Position numbers and translations under genes: made by a program. The notes beneath the pieces are model-generated. The model was not told the origin of the DNA, did not search any database, and saw only the letters and a program-made list of their open reading frames with translations. This document shows positions 63,156-64,000 of a stretch of DNA of 64,000 bases, piece after piece (the first letter of the stretch is position 1; every line of letters starts with the position of its first letter). The stretch comes from Trichinella spiralis (taxonomy: Eukaryota; Nematoda; Enoplea; Trichinellida; Trichinellidae), in assembly GCA_000181795.3 (NCBI GenBank), contig CM012954.1, positions 849,557 through 913,556 of the forward strand. Reading direction: 5' to 3'.

Positions 63156-63163
63156 GATTAGAG
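63156..63163. repeat. Target-site duplication, right copy
   Basis: GATTAGAG, directly adjoining the right terminal inverted repeat of the hAT element. Confidence 0.92.
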
Positions 63164-64000
63164 GTAATAGTGAAGTTCCATCATCCGAATACACAGCTCA
63201 GGTTATAATTCCTAAAGATGCCGGAATGCCTAACTAAATACGTAGGAGAACATCTTCATTTAAAGTCACTTCAAACGGGCTGCTTGAATTATGATATGGG
63301 AAACGTTATCTGCATTATAGAGAAATATTCCTTGAAATTTCCAACTCTTCTGCAATATTTCTTTGTTTTGCGCAACTCCATTTTCCTTCATTTTCGGTCC
63401 ATTTCGAATAAATTGAAAAACGTTGTTTGAATACGAGTTGAGATGTGCATAAAATCTTCCATTACTTTGTTTTCCACTGATTTATCTCATTTAATCGCCC
63501 AGTAGGAAGGAATTGTTCAAGCTGTCGCTGCCAACATTTATTAATACTTGAGTGTCTATTGTATACCGACTGTACGTTTCATCTTTCCAAAAAACAATCA
63601 TATCATTAAATTCTATGCTGTTCATAATCTCTATCATTCATTGGGCATCTCATTGATACCAAACATGTCGCTGTTTGATTGTATTTTCGCTTATTCAATC
63701 ATAATGAAATTACGATTATGCAAATGAGCTTTAAATATTGTATTTTATCAAAATAATTAATTTTAAAGGATGAAAATAAAACAAATTACCAATTTATAAC
63801 AAACTAATGCACATGCGCTTGGTATTTATTCTAATTTTTTCGACAAATTTCCATATAAGCTTAAGGTAAACAAATGCCATACCTATTAGGGGAAGTGCAA
63901 TGGTATTATGTGAATTTTTCTCTTCTCTATATTTCGAAATAGTATTTGACCAATGATTATTGTACAGGAATGGTTCATTATATTTTCAGCTGGTGTATTT
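63164..64000. other. Window end, no gene recognised
   Basis: AT-rich sequence to the end of the window. The 70-codon ORF at 63218-63430 (+) has no recognisable motif and no convincing splice sites. Confidence 0.4.

Overview
This is an AT-rich, intron-rich animal genomic window, most likely from a nematode. The best support is the pair of BK-type potassium channel genes, which read like nematode SLO-1: an N-terminal [16 protein letters not shown] block and a [17 protein letters not shown] block before S1. Introns are mostly GT-AG and often 50-150 bp. Spliced models were built by hand by joining exons in phase. Every multi-exon model given here closes in frame. Species cannot be named from the sequence; a clade I (Trichinella-like) nematode is only a guess.

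Layout. 1-5 kb: 3' end of a gluconokinase gene (+), then on the minus strand a DMAC1-like 61-residue membrane protein, the N-terminal acetyltransferase NAA20 and the mitochondrial thiolase ACAA2. 5-18.6 kb: long AT-rich non-coding stretch with no gene I can support. 18.6-37.2 kb: two complete SLO-1/BK channel genes facing each other tail to tail, stop codons 420 bp apart, sharing all 22 basic intron positions and phases. 37.4-41.6 kb: non-coding, probably the promoter side of the minus-strand channel gene. 41.6-47.4 kb: an unrecognised coiled-coil protein (+), PSME3/PA28-gamma (-), and DCP1 (+). 47.7-54.8 kb, all minus: an AAK1/SEL-5-like kinase, BAP31, and UBC13/UBE2N. 56.5-59.1 kb: XPF/ERCC4 (+). 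59.1-64 kb: mostly non-coding, with one unassigned hydrophobic candidate exon and an intact non-autonomous hAT-type transposon bounded by a perfect 8-bp target-site duplication.

The most interesting part is the channel pair. The two copies keep the same exon skeleton but have diverged in telling places. The plus copy has lost (or never had) one of two mutually exclusive exons and a 35-residue cassette in the RCK1-RCK2 linker. It uses two GC-AG introns where the minus copy has GT-AG. It also changes residues flanking the selectivity filter, including the Tyr-to-Cys position that governs external TEA block in BK channels. The other genes are ordinary housekeeping loci in cytosolic, ER, mitochondrial, RNA-decay and DNA-repair roles, and I see no functional cluster among them.
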